A DNA stretch of 64,000 bases, from NCBI RefSeq assembly GCF_020164455.1, contig NZ_JAIQWW010000011.1, positions 62,001 to 126,000 of the forward strand. Reading direction: 5' to 3'. The notes under the pieces were generated by a model. That model had not been told where the DNA came from, searched no databases, and saw nothing but the letters and a program-made list of their open reading frames with translations. Position numbers and translations under genes: made by a program. The DNA is from Phyllobacterium chamaecytisi (lineage in GTDB: Bacteria > Pseudomonadota > Alphaproteobacteria > Rhizobiales > Rhizobiaceae). The first letter of the stretch is position 1; each line of letters opens with the position of its first letter. Positions 26,169 through 35,014 of the stretch are shown here, in pieces.

Positions 26169-28397
26169 ATGGAACGTAGCGACCGGAGATTGAATATTGC
26201 GCTCGGCATCGGGCTCGCCGGGTTGAGCCTCGTGCCGTGGTACCGGATCGAAAGCGGTTTTTTCGGCTTCGATTGGCTCGGCAACTTTCCGAACGGTTCC
26301 AACGAAGCGCCTGCTCTTCTGCAGATATTCGCACACGGCCGCTGGACACTTGCCATCATCGCGCTGCTCTTCGCTGTGGGCTTATGCGCGCGGGCTTTCA
26401 AAGTCTCATCGCTTCGTTCAAATCTGCTGATCGCGGCCGGCGCCGCTGGAATTGTCTTCCTCGTGTTGCAGGGGCTCGCTGTCGGGTTTACCGGCTGGAC
26501 CTGGACGATAACGGAAGCGTTGTTTGGGCCGCTTGCCGATGGCCAGCCTTCGATGGGTGCAGGCGCCGGGCTCGTGGCGCTTTCCTTCGTCCTGATGTTT
26601 TCCTTCGGACTTGCCGAGCGTGGTGTGCTCCGGGGCGATGCCTTCGTGGTCGCTTCAATCGCGCTGCTCGTCTTCCTTGTCAGCATCTTTGTATTTTACC
26701 CTGTGGGCAGCATTTTCATCGGTGCCTTCCAGAGTTTCGACGGCTCGTTCGATCCTTCCGGATTTGTCCGCAATATTCAGGATCCGTCTATCTGGAGCCT
26801 GGATTGTCTTGTTGGGGGTAATCGTTGTGGCGTTGCCTGGCGCACGTTACTGCTGGCTATCCTTTCGGCGTTCGGCTCCACATTGCTCGGGCTCTGCTTC
26901 GCGCTGGTTGCCACTCGCACGCGCTTTCCATTCAAGAAGGGACTGCGGCTGCTGACGATCCTGCCGATCATCACGCCTCCCTTCGTCATAGGCCTTGCGC
27001 TTATCCTTCTTTTTGGCCGCGCCGGTGTCGTAACCCATCAGCTTTCCAACCTCTTCGGGATTGAGCCGGGCCGTTGGCTTTATGGCCTGACCGGCATCTG
27101 GATTGCACAGGTCCTGTCTTTCACGCCCATCTCGTTTCTCGTGCTCATCGGCGTTGTCGAGGGTGTCAGCCCGTCGATGGAGGAAGCATCGCAAACCCTG
27201 CGGGCGGATCGCTGGCGTACGTTCTGGAAAGTTTCGTTGCCTTTGATGAAGCCCGGTCTCGCGAACGCTTTTCTGATTGGCTTCATCGAGAGCATGGCGG
27301 ATTTCGGTAACCCTCTGGTGCTCGGCGGTAGCCATGGGGTGCTCTCGACGGAAATCTTCTTTGCCGTTGTCGGCTCGCAGAACGATCCTTCGCGTGCCGC
27401 GGTGCTGGCGATCATCCTGTTGTTCTTCACGCTCTCGGCCTTCCTTGCGCAGCGACTATGGCTGGCAGGCAAGAGCTTCGCGACAGTAACGGGCAAGGGC
27501 GATTCCGGTGCGCATATCGCCTTGCCGCGATCACTGTCCATTGGCGTCCATGCCATCGTCATTCCCTGGATACTGTTCACTCTGGTCATCTACGGCATGA
27601 TCCTGTTCGGTGGTTTTGTCCGCACGTGGGGCCTCGACAACACGCTGACCTTCGAGCACTACCAGCGCGCTTTCTCTTTCAGCTTCGAGAACGGCGCTAT
27701 CGCCTGGACAGGTGTCGCGTGGAACTCATTCTGGACAACGATCAAGATCGCACTGATTTCGGCACCGCTTACAGCGGCGGTCGGGTTGCTGACGGCTTAC
27801 CTGATCGTCAGGCAACGGTTTGTCGGGCGCAACGTATTTGAGTTCGCGCTGATGATGAGTTTTGCCATCCCAGGCACTGTCATCGGTATCAGTTACATCA
27901 TGGCCTTTAATCTCCCGCCGCTGGAAATGACCGGCACGGCGCTGATCCTCATAGCCTGCTTTGTCTTCCGCAACATGCCGGTCGGCGTGCGCGGCGGCGT
28001 GGCGGCGATGAGCCAGCTCGACAAGAGTCTGGATGAGGCATCGCTGACCTTGCGGGCAACGAGCTTCCGGACAATCCGCAAGGTCATCCTGCCCCTGCTT
28101 CGTCCGGCGATCGTTGCTGCGCTGGTCTATTCGTTCGTCCGCGCCATCACATCGATCAGCGCTGTCATATTCCTGGTCAGTGCCGAATATAACATGGCAA
28201 CTTCCTACATTGTCGGGCTCGTCGAGAACGGCGAATACGGCGTTGCCGTGGCCTACTCATCAATGCTCATCGTTGTCATGATTGTTATCATTACCTGTTT
28301 CCAGCTGCTGGTGGGTGAACGGAGATTGCGCCGCGAGAATCGCGTTGCAACGGCCTTTATTCCGTCTGCCGCACCACAAGAGAAGGCCGCATCATGA
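26169..28397 (+). CDS. ABC transporter permease, fused two-domain (AfuB/FbpB type)
   Basis: A 742-residue membrane protein, essentially two permease units in one chain. Two EAA-type loops are present: MEEASQTLRADRWRTFWKV in the first half and LDEASLTLRATSFRTIRKV in the second. About 150 extra hydrophobic residues at the N-terminus, starting after MERSDRRLN, add further membrane segments, as in the larger members of this family. It forms the whole channel for the upstream binding protein. Its stop overlaps the ATPase start (ATGA). Confidence 0.92.
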   Translation: MERSDRRLNIALGIGLAGLSLVPWYRIESGFFGFDWLGNFPNGSNEAPALLQIFAHGRWTLAIIALLFAVGLCARAFKVSSLRSNLLIAAGAAGIVFLVLQGLAVGFTGWTWTITEALFGPLADGQPSMGAGAGLVALSFVLMFSFGLAERGVLRGDAFVVASIALLVFLVSIFVFYPVGSIFIGAFQSFDGSFDPSGFVRNIQDPSIWSLDCLVGGNRCGVAWRTLLLAILSAFGSTLLGLCFALVATRTRFPFKKGLRLLTILPIITPPFVIGLALILLFGRAGVVTHQLSNLFGIEPGRWLYGLTGIWIAQVLSFTPISFLVLIGVVEGVSPSMEEASQTLRADRWRTFWKVSLPLMKPGLANAFLIGFIESMADFGNPLVLGGSHGVLSTEIFFAVVGSQNDPSRAAVLAIILLFFTLSAFLAQRLWLAGKSFATVTGKGDSGAHIALPRSLSIGVHAIVIPWILFTLVIYGMILFGGFVRTWGLDNTLTFEHYQRAFSFSFENGAIAWTGVAWNSFWTTIKIALISAPLTAAVGLLTAYLIVRQRFVGRNVFEFALMMSFAIPGTVIGISYIMAFNLPPLEMTGTALILIACFVFRNMPVGVRGGVAAMSQLDKSLDEASLTLRATSFRTIRKVILPLLRPAIVAALVYSFVRAITSISAVIFLVSAEYNMATSYIVGLVENGEYGVAVAYSSMLIVVMIVIITCFQLLVGERRLRRENRVATAFIPSAAPQEKAAS

Positions 28398-29455
28398 CCA
28401 CTCATCACACCGGCTCTGTCGTTTTCACCAATGTCAAAAAGCAGTTCGGCACGTTTACGGCCATCCACGATCTGTCTCTGGACATCGAACCTGGCACACT
28501 TGTAACGCTGCTGGGCCCATCAGGCTGTGGCAAGACGACGACCCTGCGCATGCTCGCCGGGCTCGAGCATCCAACTGCAGGACGCATTCTCATCGGCGGC
28601 AAGGATGTCACCATGCTTCCCGCCAACGAACGCGACGTCTCGATGGTGTTCCAGTCCTACGCGCTGTTCCCGCATATGTCAGTGCTGGAAAACGTCGCTT
28701 ATGGACTTGAATCATCGAAGATGAAAAAGAATGAAGCGCGGGAACGGGCGGAAGAGGGGCTGAAGCAGGTCGGTCTTGCCGGGTACGGTCAGAGGCTGCC
28801 TGCTGAACTCTCCGGCGGACAGCAACAGCGCGTTGCCGTTGCGAGGGCTCTGGTGCTCGAGCCGCAGGTTCTCTTGCTGGATGAACCCCTTTCCAATCTC
28901 GATGCGCGCCTGCGGCGCCGTGTGCGCACGGAAATCCGCGAACTACAGCAGCGTCTAGGGTTTACCGCAGTCTATGTCACCCATGACCAAGAAGAGGCGC
29001 TTGCAGTCTCGGACAGAATTATCGTCATGCAGGATGGTCTGATCGCCCAGCAGGGTTCGCCGCGCGATCTTTACGAAGCCCCAGCCTCGTCTTTCATCGC
29101 CGACTTCATCGGCGAGGCGAACGTGCTGCCTTGCGAGGTCCTGCGTAGCGATGGGGGGCAGGCGATCATTCGAGTCGGAAAGCTGGAACATTCTGTGCCA
29201 GGCCGGAGCGCCCGCCCGGGACCGGCAAGGATCGCCGTCAGGCCTAATGCGATCACGCTCGAGGCGGCAGAGAGCGGGGCGTTTCCCGGCAGCATACGGC
29301 ATGCGGCCTATCTCGGGGATCATGTGGAATATGAAGTCGAGACGGAGGCGGGCACATTATTCGTCGTAGATCCGGCCATCGACAGAACGCTTCCACCGGC
29401 GACCAATGTCAGCATCGGCTTTCACCATCGCGGCATCGCCATCATCAACAATTGA
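28394..29455 (+). CDS. ABC transporter ATP-binding protein (AfuC/FbpC/PotA type)
   Basis: A 353-residue ATPase with Walker A GPSGCGKTT, Q-loop MVFQSYALFPHMSV, signature [15 protein letters not shown], Walker B LLLDEPLSNLDA and switch His in YVTHDQEEA. A TOBE-like C-terminal domain follows (GPARIAVRPNAITL). Translationally coupled to the fused permease; it energises that importer. Confidence 0.93.
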   Translation: MTTHHTGSVVFTNVKKQFGTFTAIHDLSLDIEPGTLVTLLGPSGCGKTTTLRMLAGLEHPTAGRILIGGKDVTMLPANERDVSMVFQSYALFPHMSVLENVAYGLESSKMKKNEARERAEEGLKQVGLAGYGQRLPAELSGGQQQRVAVARALVLEPQVLLLDEPLSNLDARLRRRVRTEIRELQQRLGFTAVYVTHDQEEALAVSDRIIVMQDGLIAQQGSPRDLYEAPASSFIADFIGEANVLPCEVLRSDGGQAIIRVGKLEHSVPGRSARPGPARIAVRPNAITLEAAESGAFPGSIRHAAYLGDHVEYEVETEAGTLFVVDPAIDRTLPPATNVSIGFHHRGIAIINN

Positions 29456-29483
29456 AATCTGCATTCATATCTAAGGAAAGAAC

Positions 29484-30284
29484 ATGACATCCGACGTCAC
29501 CGTTGATCTTCAGGATCGCTTTGCTTTGGCCCAGAAGATGGCGATTGAGGCGGGGGCCGTGGCTCTTGCGCATTTCAACGCGCGCGAAAGGCTGGTTATT
29601 GAAACCAAGGCGGATCCACACGACGTCGTTTCGATTGCCGACCGCGAAGTTGAAGACCTTATTCGGACCCGGATTGCCGCAGCTTTTCCGGCCGATGCGA
29701 TCCTTGGTGAGGAGTACGGTGTTAGCTCGGGTACATCGGATTACACCTGGGTCGTCGATCCGATCGATGGCACGAGCCCATTCGTCAATGGCATGCCGAC
29801 GTGGTGCATTTCCATTGCTGCCCTGCATGGGGAGGAAATAGCCATCGGTGTCATCTACGTGCCGTGCAATGACGAGCTCTACGCCGCTGCCGATGGCATG
29901 GGCGCCACATTAAATGGCAAAACTTTACGGCTCGATGCAAGCCGGACGATCCGCAATGCCGTGACCGGCATCGGTGCCAACAATCACGTGGCACCGGCGA
30001 CTGTCGCGTCGATCGTTGAAAAACTGCTTGATGCAGGTGGCAACTTCATTCGCAACGGCTCGGGCGCCCTGATGCTTGCCTACGTCGCGGCGGGTCGCCT
30101 TGTTGGCTATTACGAGCCTTATATGCATGCCTGGGACTGTATGGCGGGCTATTGTCTTGTCAAGGAAGCCGGTGGGTGGCATCTTCCATTTCCGGTCGAA
30201 GGCGATGGCCTCACAAAAGGCTCACCTGTGCTTGCAGCCGCCGCAGGTGCCGTTGACGACCTGCGGACAATCGCAGGGCTTTAG
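29484..30284 (+). CDS. Inositol monophosphatase family sugar/polyol phosphatase
   Basis: A 266-residue magnesium-dependent phosphatase. Metal-site motifs are GEEYG (about residue 74), WVVDPIDGTSPFVNG (about 87-101) and WDCMAGY near the C-terminus, in the order seen in inositol monophosphatases and HisN-type phosphatases. It is cytoplasmic and follows the ABC ATPase gene by 28 bp with AAGGAAAG before the ATG. Placement behind an AfuABC-like importer suggests that it removes phosphate from the imported sugar phosphate; histidinol phosphate is a less likely substrate here. Confidence 0.9.
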   Translation: MTSDVTVDLQDRFALAQKMAIEAGAVALAHFNARERLVIETKADPHDVVSIADREVEDLIRTRIAAAFPADAILGEEYGVSSGTSDYTWVVDPIDGTSPFVNGMPTWCISIAALHGEEIAIGVIYVPCNDELYAAADGMGATLNGKTLRLDASRTIRNAVTGIGANNHVAPATVASIVEKLLDAGGNFIRNGSGALMLAYVAAGRLVGYYEPYMHAWDCMAGYCLVKEAGGWHLPFPVEGDGLTKGSPVLAAAAGAVDDLRTIAGL

Positions 30285-30469
30285 TTTCGCATCGCCTGGG
30301 TGTGAAATAGCGTTGACGCAGGATGCCAATGCGGGTTCTCGCCTGATCGGGAGTCTGCGGTCAAAACGCAACTTCAAATTTGGTTCATGGAGTTATGGCA
30401 TAAGTGCCCGCAGAATTGCATGATACGCGCCGTGGCGGCGCGGCGCGAACGAATATCAGAGGGGCTGAA

Positions 30470-31390
30470 ATGAACGATCCAAAGCATGAGGCGGCAAACC
30501 AGGATTGGCTTGAAGCCGAACTCGCCGATACTCTCGATGAGGACTACGAACTCGAACTTTCCGAGCCGGCACTGTCCGACGAGATTCGCAAAATCTACCG
30601 CAAGACTCATCCACCAACCATCCCGCGTATCGAGTATTTTCGGGCCTTGCTTTCGCTGCAGGCAGAGTTGATCAAACTGCAGGACTGGGTCGCCTATCAC
30701 AAGGAAAAGGTCGTCGTCGTATTTGAGGGACGCGACTCTGCCGGCAAGGGGGGTGTCATCAAGCGCATTACCCAGCGGCTCAACCCGCGTACGGCGCGCG
30801 TAGTAGCGCTGCCAGCTCCTTCAGACAGAGAAAAATCCCAGTGGTACTTCCAGCGTTACGTGCCGCATTTGCCCGCCGGCGGTGAAATCGTACTGTTCGA
30901 TCGATCCTGGTACAATCGTTCCGGCGTCGAACGCGTGATGGGATTCGCAAATGAAGACCAGGTTCAGCAATTCTTCCACGATGTGCCGGAATTCGAACGC
31001 ATGCTTGTCCGATCCGGCATCAGGGTTATCAAGTACTGGTTCTCCATAACTGACGAGGAGCAACAGTTGCGCTTCCTCATGCGCATTCATGACCCGCTGA
31101 AGCAGTGGAAACTGTCTCCCATGGATCTGCAATCGCGCGTGCGCTGGGAAGGCTACACCAAAGCCAAAGAAGAAACCTTCGCCCGGACGAACATACCCGA
31201 GGCACCCTGGTATATTGTCGAGGGCAATGACAAGAAACGCGCTCGTCTCAACTGCATTGCGCACCTTCTTTCACAGGTTCCCTATGAGCATGTGCCACAC
31301 GAAGAGATCACCTTGCCCGATCGCGTGTTCAACCCCGACTACGAGCGCAAGGTGTTGCCGCCGGAACTCTACGTTCCGTCAAAATACTAA
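30470..31390 (+). CDS. ppk2: Polyphosphate kinase 2 family protein
   Basis: A 306-residue PPK2. Walker A is FEGRDSAGKGG (about 86-95) and Walker B is VLFDRSWYNRSGVERVMGF (about 141-159), both hallmark PPK2 sequences, with the lid region RLNPRTARVVALPAPSDREKSQWYFQRY between them. These enzymes transfer phosphate between polyphosphate and nucleoside diphosphates or monophosphates. The one-domain length fits class I. The ATG at 30470 follows AGAGGGG. The gene stands alone with its own terminator. It may link to the phosphate regulon at 47-53 kb functionally, but no Pho box was found here. Confidence 0.95.
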   Translation: MNDPKHEAANQDWLEAELADTLDEDYELELSEPALSDEIRKIYRKTHPPTIPRIEYFRALLSLQAELIKLQDWVAYHKEKVVVVFEGRDSAGKGGVIKRITQRLNPRTARVVALPAPSDREKSQWYFQRYVPHLPAGGEIVLFDRSWYNRSGVERVMGFANEDQVQQFFHDVPEFERMLVRSGIRVIKYWFSITDEEQQLRFLMRIHDPLKQWKLSPMDLQSRVRWEGYTKAKEETFARTNIPEAPWYIVEGNDKKRARLNCIAHLLSQVPYEHVPHEEITLPDRVFNPDYERKVLPPELYVPSKY

Positions 31391-31437
31391 ATTGATGTAA
31401 TCCCGGCTGCGCGTTGGTCTGTGATATCTTCTCCGTT

Positions 31438-31474
31438 GCCTTCCCAGAGCGATCATCGGGAAGGCGATCGTTTT
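31438..31474 (+). terminator. Rho-independent terminator after ppk2
   Basis: GCCTTCCC (31438-31445) and GGGAAGGC (31458-31465) form an 8-bp GC-rich stem; a TTTT run follows at 31471-31474. It lies 48 bp after the ppk2 stop. Confidence 0.7.
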
Positions 31475-31505
31475 GATCATCTTTAAACGCTGGGGGATAG
31501 CGACA

Positions 31506-32393
31506 ATGGATGAACACGAGATCGATGCGGTCAGGGCCCTGCTGCAGTCCCATCCGCGACCAACGAGCCTCGCCGAGCGTCGCCAGCGCCTCGATCTCGT
31601 GGCGGCCGACGATCCAATCGCGCCCGATATCCGGTTCGAGCATCAAATGGTTGGTACGATCGAGGCGGAATGGTCGCTCGCACCCGGAAGCGACACCACC
31701 AAGACGCTGCTGTTCTTCCATGGCGGCGGCTATTGCTCCGGATCGATCCAAAGCCATCGCAGGATGGTGGCCGAGACGGGTCGCGCGGCGCGCGTACGCA
31801 CGCTTGCACTCGGTTACCGGCTCGCACCCGAGAATCCCTTTCCGGCTGCGCTGGACGACGCACTTGCCGCGTTCGAGTTTCTGCTCGCGCAAGGCGTTCC
31901 CGCGGCGTCGATTGCGATCGGCGGCGACAGTGCTGGCGGCGGGCTGACGCTGGCGACCATGATACGTCTGCGTGACGCTGGCAAACTGCTGCCCAGTTGC
32001 GCCTGGTTGGTATCGCCATGGGTCGATCTCGAAATGAGCGGCGCGAGCATGGACGAGAAGGCCGCTGTCGATCCGCTGATTCACCGCGACTACCTCGAAG
32101 AGCTCGCGGGCGCATATCTTGGTGGGACCAGCGCTCGCGAACCGCTCGTTTCGCCGCTCCATGCCGGTCTTGCAGGGCTCCCGCCGATGCTCATCCAGGT
32201 TGGTTCAGCGGAGACACTCCTCGACGATGCAGCGCGGATCGCCCGCAGGCTTGGGGCTGCCGACGTTGCGACGAACCTCGAGATCTGGCCGCACATGATT
32301 CACGCCTGGCCTCTGTGGGCGGCGCGGCTGACTTCGGGACGGGAGGCGATCGCCTCAGCGGGTGCGTTCATCAACGGACACCTCGCGGCGTGA
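31506..32393 (+). CDS. Alpha/beta hydrolase, hormone-sensitive-lipase-like
   Basis: A 295-residue cytoplasmic esterase. HGGGYCSGS is the oxyanion-hole motif, GDSAGGGL holds the nucleophilic Ser, the Asp is in QVGSAETLLDDA and the His in WPHMIHAW. A GGGGGAT stretch precedes the ATG at 31506. It is similar in type to the esterase at 17.3 kb but only moderately alike. It sits between ppk2 and a DMT exporter without obvious operon partners; substrate unknown. Confidence 0.88.
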   Translation: MDEHEIDAVRALLQSHPRPTSLAERRQRLDLVAADDPIAPDIRFEHQMVGTIEAEWSLAPGSDTTKTLLFFHGGGYCSGSIQSHRRMVAETGRAARVRTLALGYRLAPENPFPAALDDALAAFEFLLAQGVPAASIAIGGDSAGGGLTLATMIRLRDAGKLLPSCAWLVSPWVDLEMSGASMDEKAAVDPLIHRDYLEELAGAYLGGTSAREPLVSPLHAGLAGLPPMLIQVGSAETLLDDAARIARRLGAADVATNLEIWPHMIHAWPLWAARLTSGREAIASAGAFINGHLAA

Positions 32394-32463
32394 GCGGCGA
32401 AACCGCCAGTCGAGGTGCGCCCGCCACCTGTGCAGGTCTACGAAATTGTGGCATAGATGAGCG

Positions 32464-33438
32464 ATGGCGATAAGTCTCTTGGCAGTTCACGATAGCGGCG
32501 GCGAGACGGAGCAGGCGGCGAGCAATTCGCTTGCCGTTGGCTACTCCGTAGCTGTGCTGTGCTGGCTGCTGTCGGCGGGTGTCTATATCTCCGCAAAATG
32601 GGTCTCTCCCGAAATGCCGCCATGGGCGTTGTGCTTTTGGCGCGTCCTCATTGCGTGGGCGATCCTGCTCCCGATCGTGCGCAATCACTTTGGGTCGATG
32701 GCTGCGCTGGTGCGAGCGCGCCCGCTGGAGCTCATCCTCGTCGGCGGCATCGGGCTCGCGATCTGTCAGGGCATGGTCTTTATGGGGCTCGAGAAAGCTG
32801 ACGCCACCACGGCCGGTATCATCATGGCGCTGATCCCGATCATCACCATGATCCTCGCCCGTTTGATCCTGGGTGAGCCGATGGGGAGGTGGCAGGTGAT
32901 CGGATCGATCATTGCCTTCCTCGGGATCGTGGTCATCATCGTCAAAGGCAGCCCGGCGGCGCTGCTGCGTCTCGAAGTGAATCCCGGCGAACTTTGGCTT
33001 ATCGCCGGCGCCTTCTGCTTCGGCCTCTATGCGGTTCTGCTCCGCCGCGCGAAATTCGACTCAGAGCGTCTTCCGCTTCTGGTACTGCTGCTAGGAGCGG
33101 CAGCGCTGACAGCGCTCCCCTTCTACCTTTGGGAGCTTGCTTCCGACGAACGCTCGGCCCTCGACAGCAATGGCCTTTTAGCCTTGGCCTATGTGGCGGT
33201 CCCCGGCGGAGCGCTGATGTATTACCTCTTCAACTGGAGTGTCGAAGCGTTGGGGGCAGGTCGGGCGGGCGTGCTTCTCTACATCCAAACGATATTTGTT
33301 GCCATACTCGCCTATTTTATCCTTGGCGAGCGCCTGCAAACCTATCATCTCGAAGGCGCGGCACTCATAGTCGTCGGCGTGCTTTTTGTCATCCTGTTCA
33401 AGCCTCGGACCAAGCCTGTGGCAACCAAATCCCTCTAA
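32464..33438 (+). CDS. EamA/DMT family transporter
   Basis: A 324-residue inner-membrane protein with ten predicted helices formed by two EamA repeats. The first repeat includes WLLSAGVYISAKWVSPEMPPWALCFWR and ends in LGEPMGRWQVIGSIIAFLGIVVII; the second ends in LGERLQTYHLEGAALIVVGVLFVIL. Family members usually export metabolites. It lies 70 bp after the esterase and could export its product, but that is only a positional guess. Confidence 0.9.
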   Translation: MAISLLAVHDSGGETEQAASNSLAVGYSVAVLCWLLSAGVYISAKWVSPEMPPWALCFWRVLIAWAILLPIVRNHFGSMAALVRARPLELILVGGIGLAICQGMVFMGLEKADATTAGIIMALIPIITMILARLILGEPMGRWQVIGSIIAFLGIVVIIVKGSPAALLRLEVNPGELWLIAGAFCFGLYAVLLRRAKFDSERLPLLVLLLGAAALTALPFYLWELASDERSALDSNGLLALAYVAVPGGALMYYLFNWSVEALGAGRAGVLLYIQTIFVAILAYFILGERLQTYHLEGAALIVVGVLFVILFKPRTKPVATKSL

Positions 33439-33524
33439 GTTGAACTGATTGTGAATGGGCTCAATCCATTTGGCGTCTATGCTGAAGTTGCGATTCCAAA
33501 TGAAATGGGGCGGAGCCCTGTGTG

Positions 33525-34199
33525 ATGAATCTCATTGTTCGGACTGCAAGAAGTGCCATTCTGGGCCTGCTTGCTCTCGGCGCCATCATCTTCGGGTCGG
33601 CCGGGACGCTGGACTACTGGCAGGGCTGGGCCTTCATTGTCGTCTTTACCCTCTCGACAAACCTCATTGGTGTCTATCTTGCAATCAAGGATCCAGCACT
33701 GCTGGAGCGCCGTCTGAAAGCCGGGCCTGGTGCTGAAACACGTCCACTGCAAAAGGCACTGATAACAGTTGCCTTTGCCGGTGCCATTGCTTTGCCGGCT
33801 GTCTCTGCACTTGACTATCGTTTCGGCTGGTCACACGTGCCGACGTCAGTCTCGGTACTGGGAAACGTCCTGGTGGCTCTGGGTCTGATGATCGATCTTC
33901 GGGTCTTCCGTGAGAACAGCTACGGCGCTTCGACGATCGAAAAGATGGAGGATCAAAAGGTCATCTCCAGCGGACCCTATGCGTGGGTCAGGCACCCGAT
34001 GTATGTCGGGGTGCTCGTCATGGTCATCGGGGTGCCGCTCGCATTGGGCTCCTACTGGGGCCTATTGTTCTTGCTGCTCAATGTGCCGATCCTGATATTG
34101 CGCATCCTGGACGAGGAAAACATGCTGCAACAGGAGCTGGAAGGCTATTCGGACTATATGCAAAAAGTACGATACAGGCTTGTACCGGGTCTGTGGTGA
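33525..34199 (+). CDS. Isoprenylcysteine carboxyl methyltransferase family membrane protein
   Basis: A 224-residue protein with five or six predicted helices. The C-terminal SAM-binding signature of the ICMT/PEMT-like family is clear: SSGPYAWVRHPMYVGVLVM followed by LDEENMLQQELEGYSDYMQKVRYRLVPGLW. Bacterial members are methyltransferases of mostly unknown substrates. The ATG at 33525 follows a GGGGCGGAG stretch; a GTG three bases upstream is equally in frame. It is the last gene before a convergent SDR operon. Confidence 0.88.
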   Translation: MNLIVRTARSAILGLLALGAIIFGSAGTLDYWQGWAFIVVFTLSTNLIGVYLAIKDPALLERRLKAGPGAETRPLQKALITVAFAGAIALPAVSALDYRFGWSHVPTSVSVLGNVLVALGLMIDLRVFRENSYGASTIEKMEDQKVISSGPYAWVRHPMYVGVLVMVIGVPLALGSYWGLLFLLLNVPILILRILDEENMLQQELEGYSDYMQKVRYRLVPGLW

Positions 34200-34226
34200 G
34201 CGAGCCTGTCGTCGTGCCGTCTGACT

Positions 34227-34997
34227 CTAGATCGATTTGACCTCGCCGCCGTCCATGCGGAGTGTCGAACCGGTCATCCACCGGGCGCCAGGCGAGACAA
34301 GAAAAGCCATCAGCTCGGCGATCTCTTCCGGTTCGCCATAACGAGCGATGCCTGCATCCTGCGGGAATTTTGTGGTTGCCGCTTCCACACTCATGTCGTG
34401 GATGGATGCCCAATGTTCGAGATAGGATCGCCGTCGGCCCGTCATCACCGGGCCCGGAAGAACGCTGTTAACCTGAACGCCGTCTGTGATCCCGCGGTCT
34501 GAAAATGCCTTTGCCAGTGCCACGATCGCAGCGTTGATCGTGCCGACTGCGGCATAGGGTGCTTTTGGAAAAAGCGCGGAATTGCCTGACATCAGCACCA
34601 CCGAACCTTTGGCCTCTTTCAAAGCCGGCCAAGCGGCGATTGTCAGCCGGCGTGCGCCGTGGAGCTTGAGGGCGAGGCCGCCCTCCCATTGTTCGTCGGT
34701 CATTTCAAAGAGATCGATCTGTGGCACCGCGCCGGCGATATTCAGCAAGGCATCGATACGGCCATACGTCGAGAGCGTCTGATCAACGACCACCCTTGCT
34801 GCGTCAGGACTTGCCACGTCGAGGTCAAGCACGAGAGCGTCGGCACCAGCCGCTCTCACCATTTCCGCAGTGGCCTCGAGCTTGGCCCGATTGCGCGACA
34901 CCAGCACGATCGAGGAGAAATCGCGGGCGAGCCGGATCGCCGTGGAGTGACCGATCCCCTGGCTCGCGCCGGTAACGATTGCAACAGACTTTTGCAT
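34227..34997 (-). CDS. SDR family protein with altered YxxxK motif
   Basis: A 256-residue short-chain dehydrogenase fold. TGASQGIGHS near residue 8 is the cofactor motif and NIAG the structural one. The catalytic Ser is in LMSGNSALF, but the active-site Tyr is followed by Ala-Ala-Val-Gly (PYAAVGTINAA), so the position of the catalytic Lys is Gly or the Lys is displaced. GGAG eight bases upstream supports the ATG at 34995-34997. It lies 17 bp after a hydrolase gene and is likely its operon partner. Confidence 0.83.
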   Translation of the reverse strand: MQKSVAIVTGASQGIGHSTAIRLARDFSSIVLVSRNRAKLEATAEMVRAAGADALVLDLDVASPDAARVVVDQTLSTYGRIDALLNIAGAVPQIDLFEMTDEQWEGGLALKLHGARRLTIAAWPALKEAKGSVVLMSGNSALFPKAPYAAVGTINAAIVALAKAFSDRGITDGVQVNSVLPGPVMTGRRRSYLEHWASIHDMSVEAATTKFPQDAGIARYGEPEEIAELMAFLVSPGARWMTGSTLRMDGGEVKSI

Positions 34998-35014
34998 GCC
35001 AAATCTCCAACGAT

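Noticed and set aside
25048-29455. Iron(III) ABC transporter
   Set aside because: The family resemblance exists, but the LacI regulator and phosphatase gene fit a sugar-phosphate importer better, and no iron-related regulator or siderophore gene is nearby.
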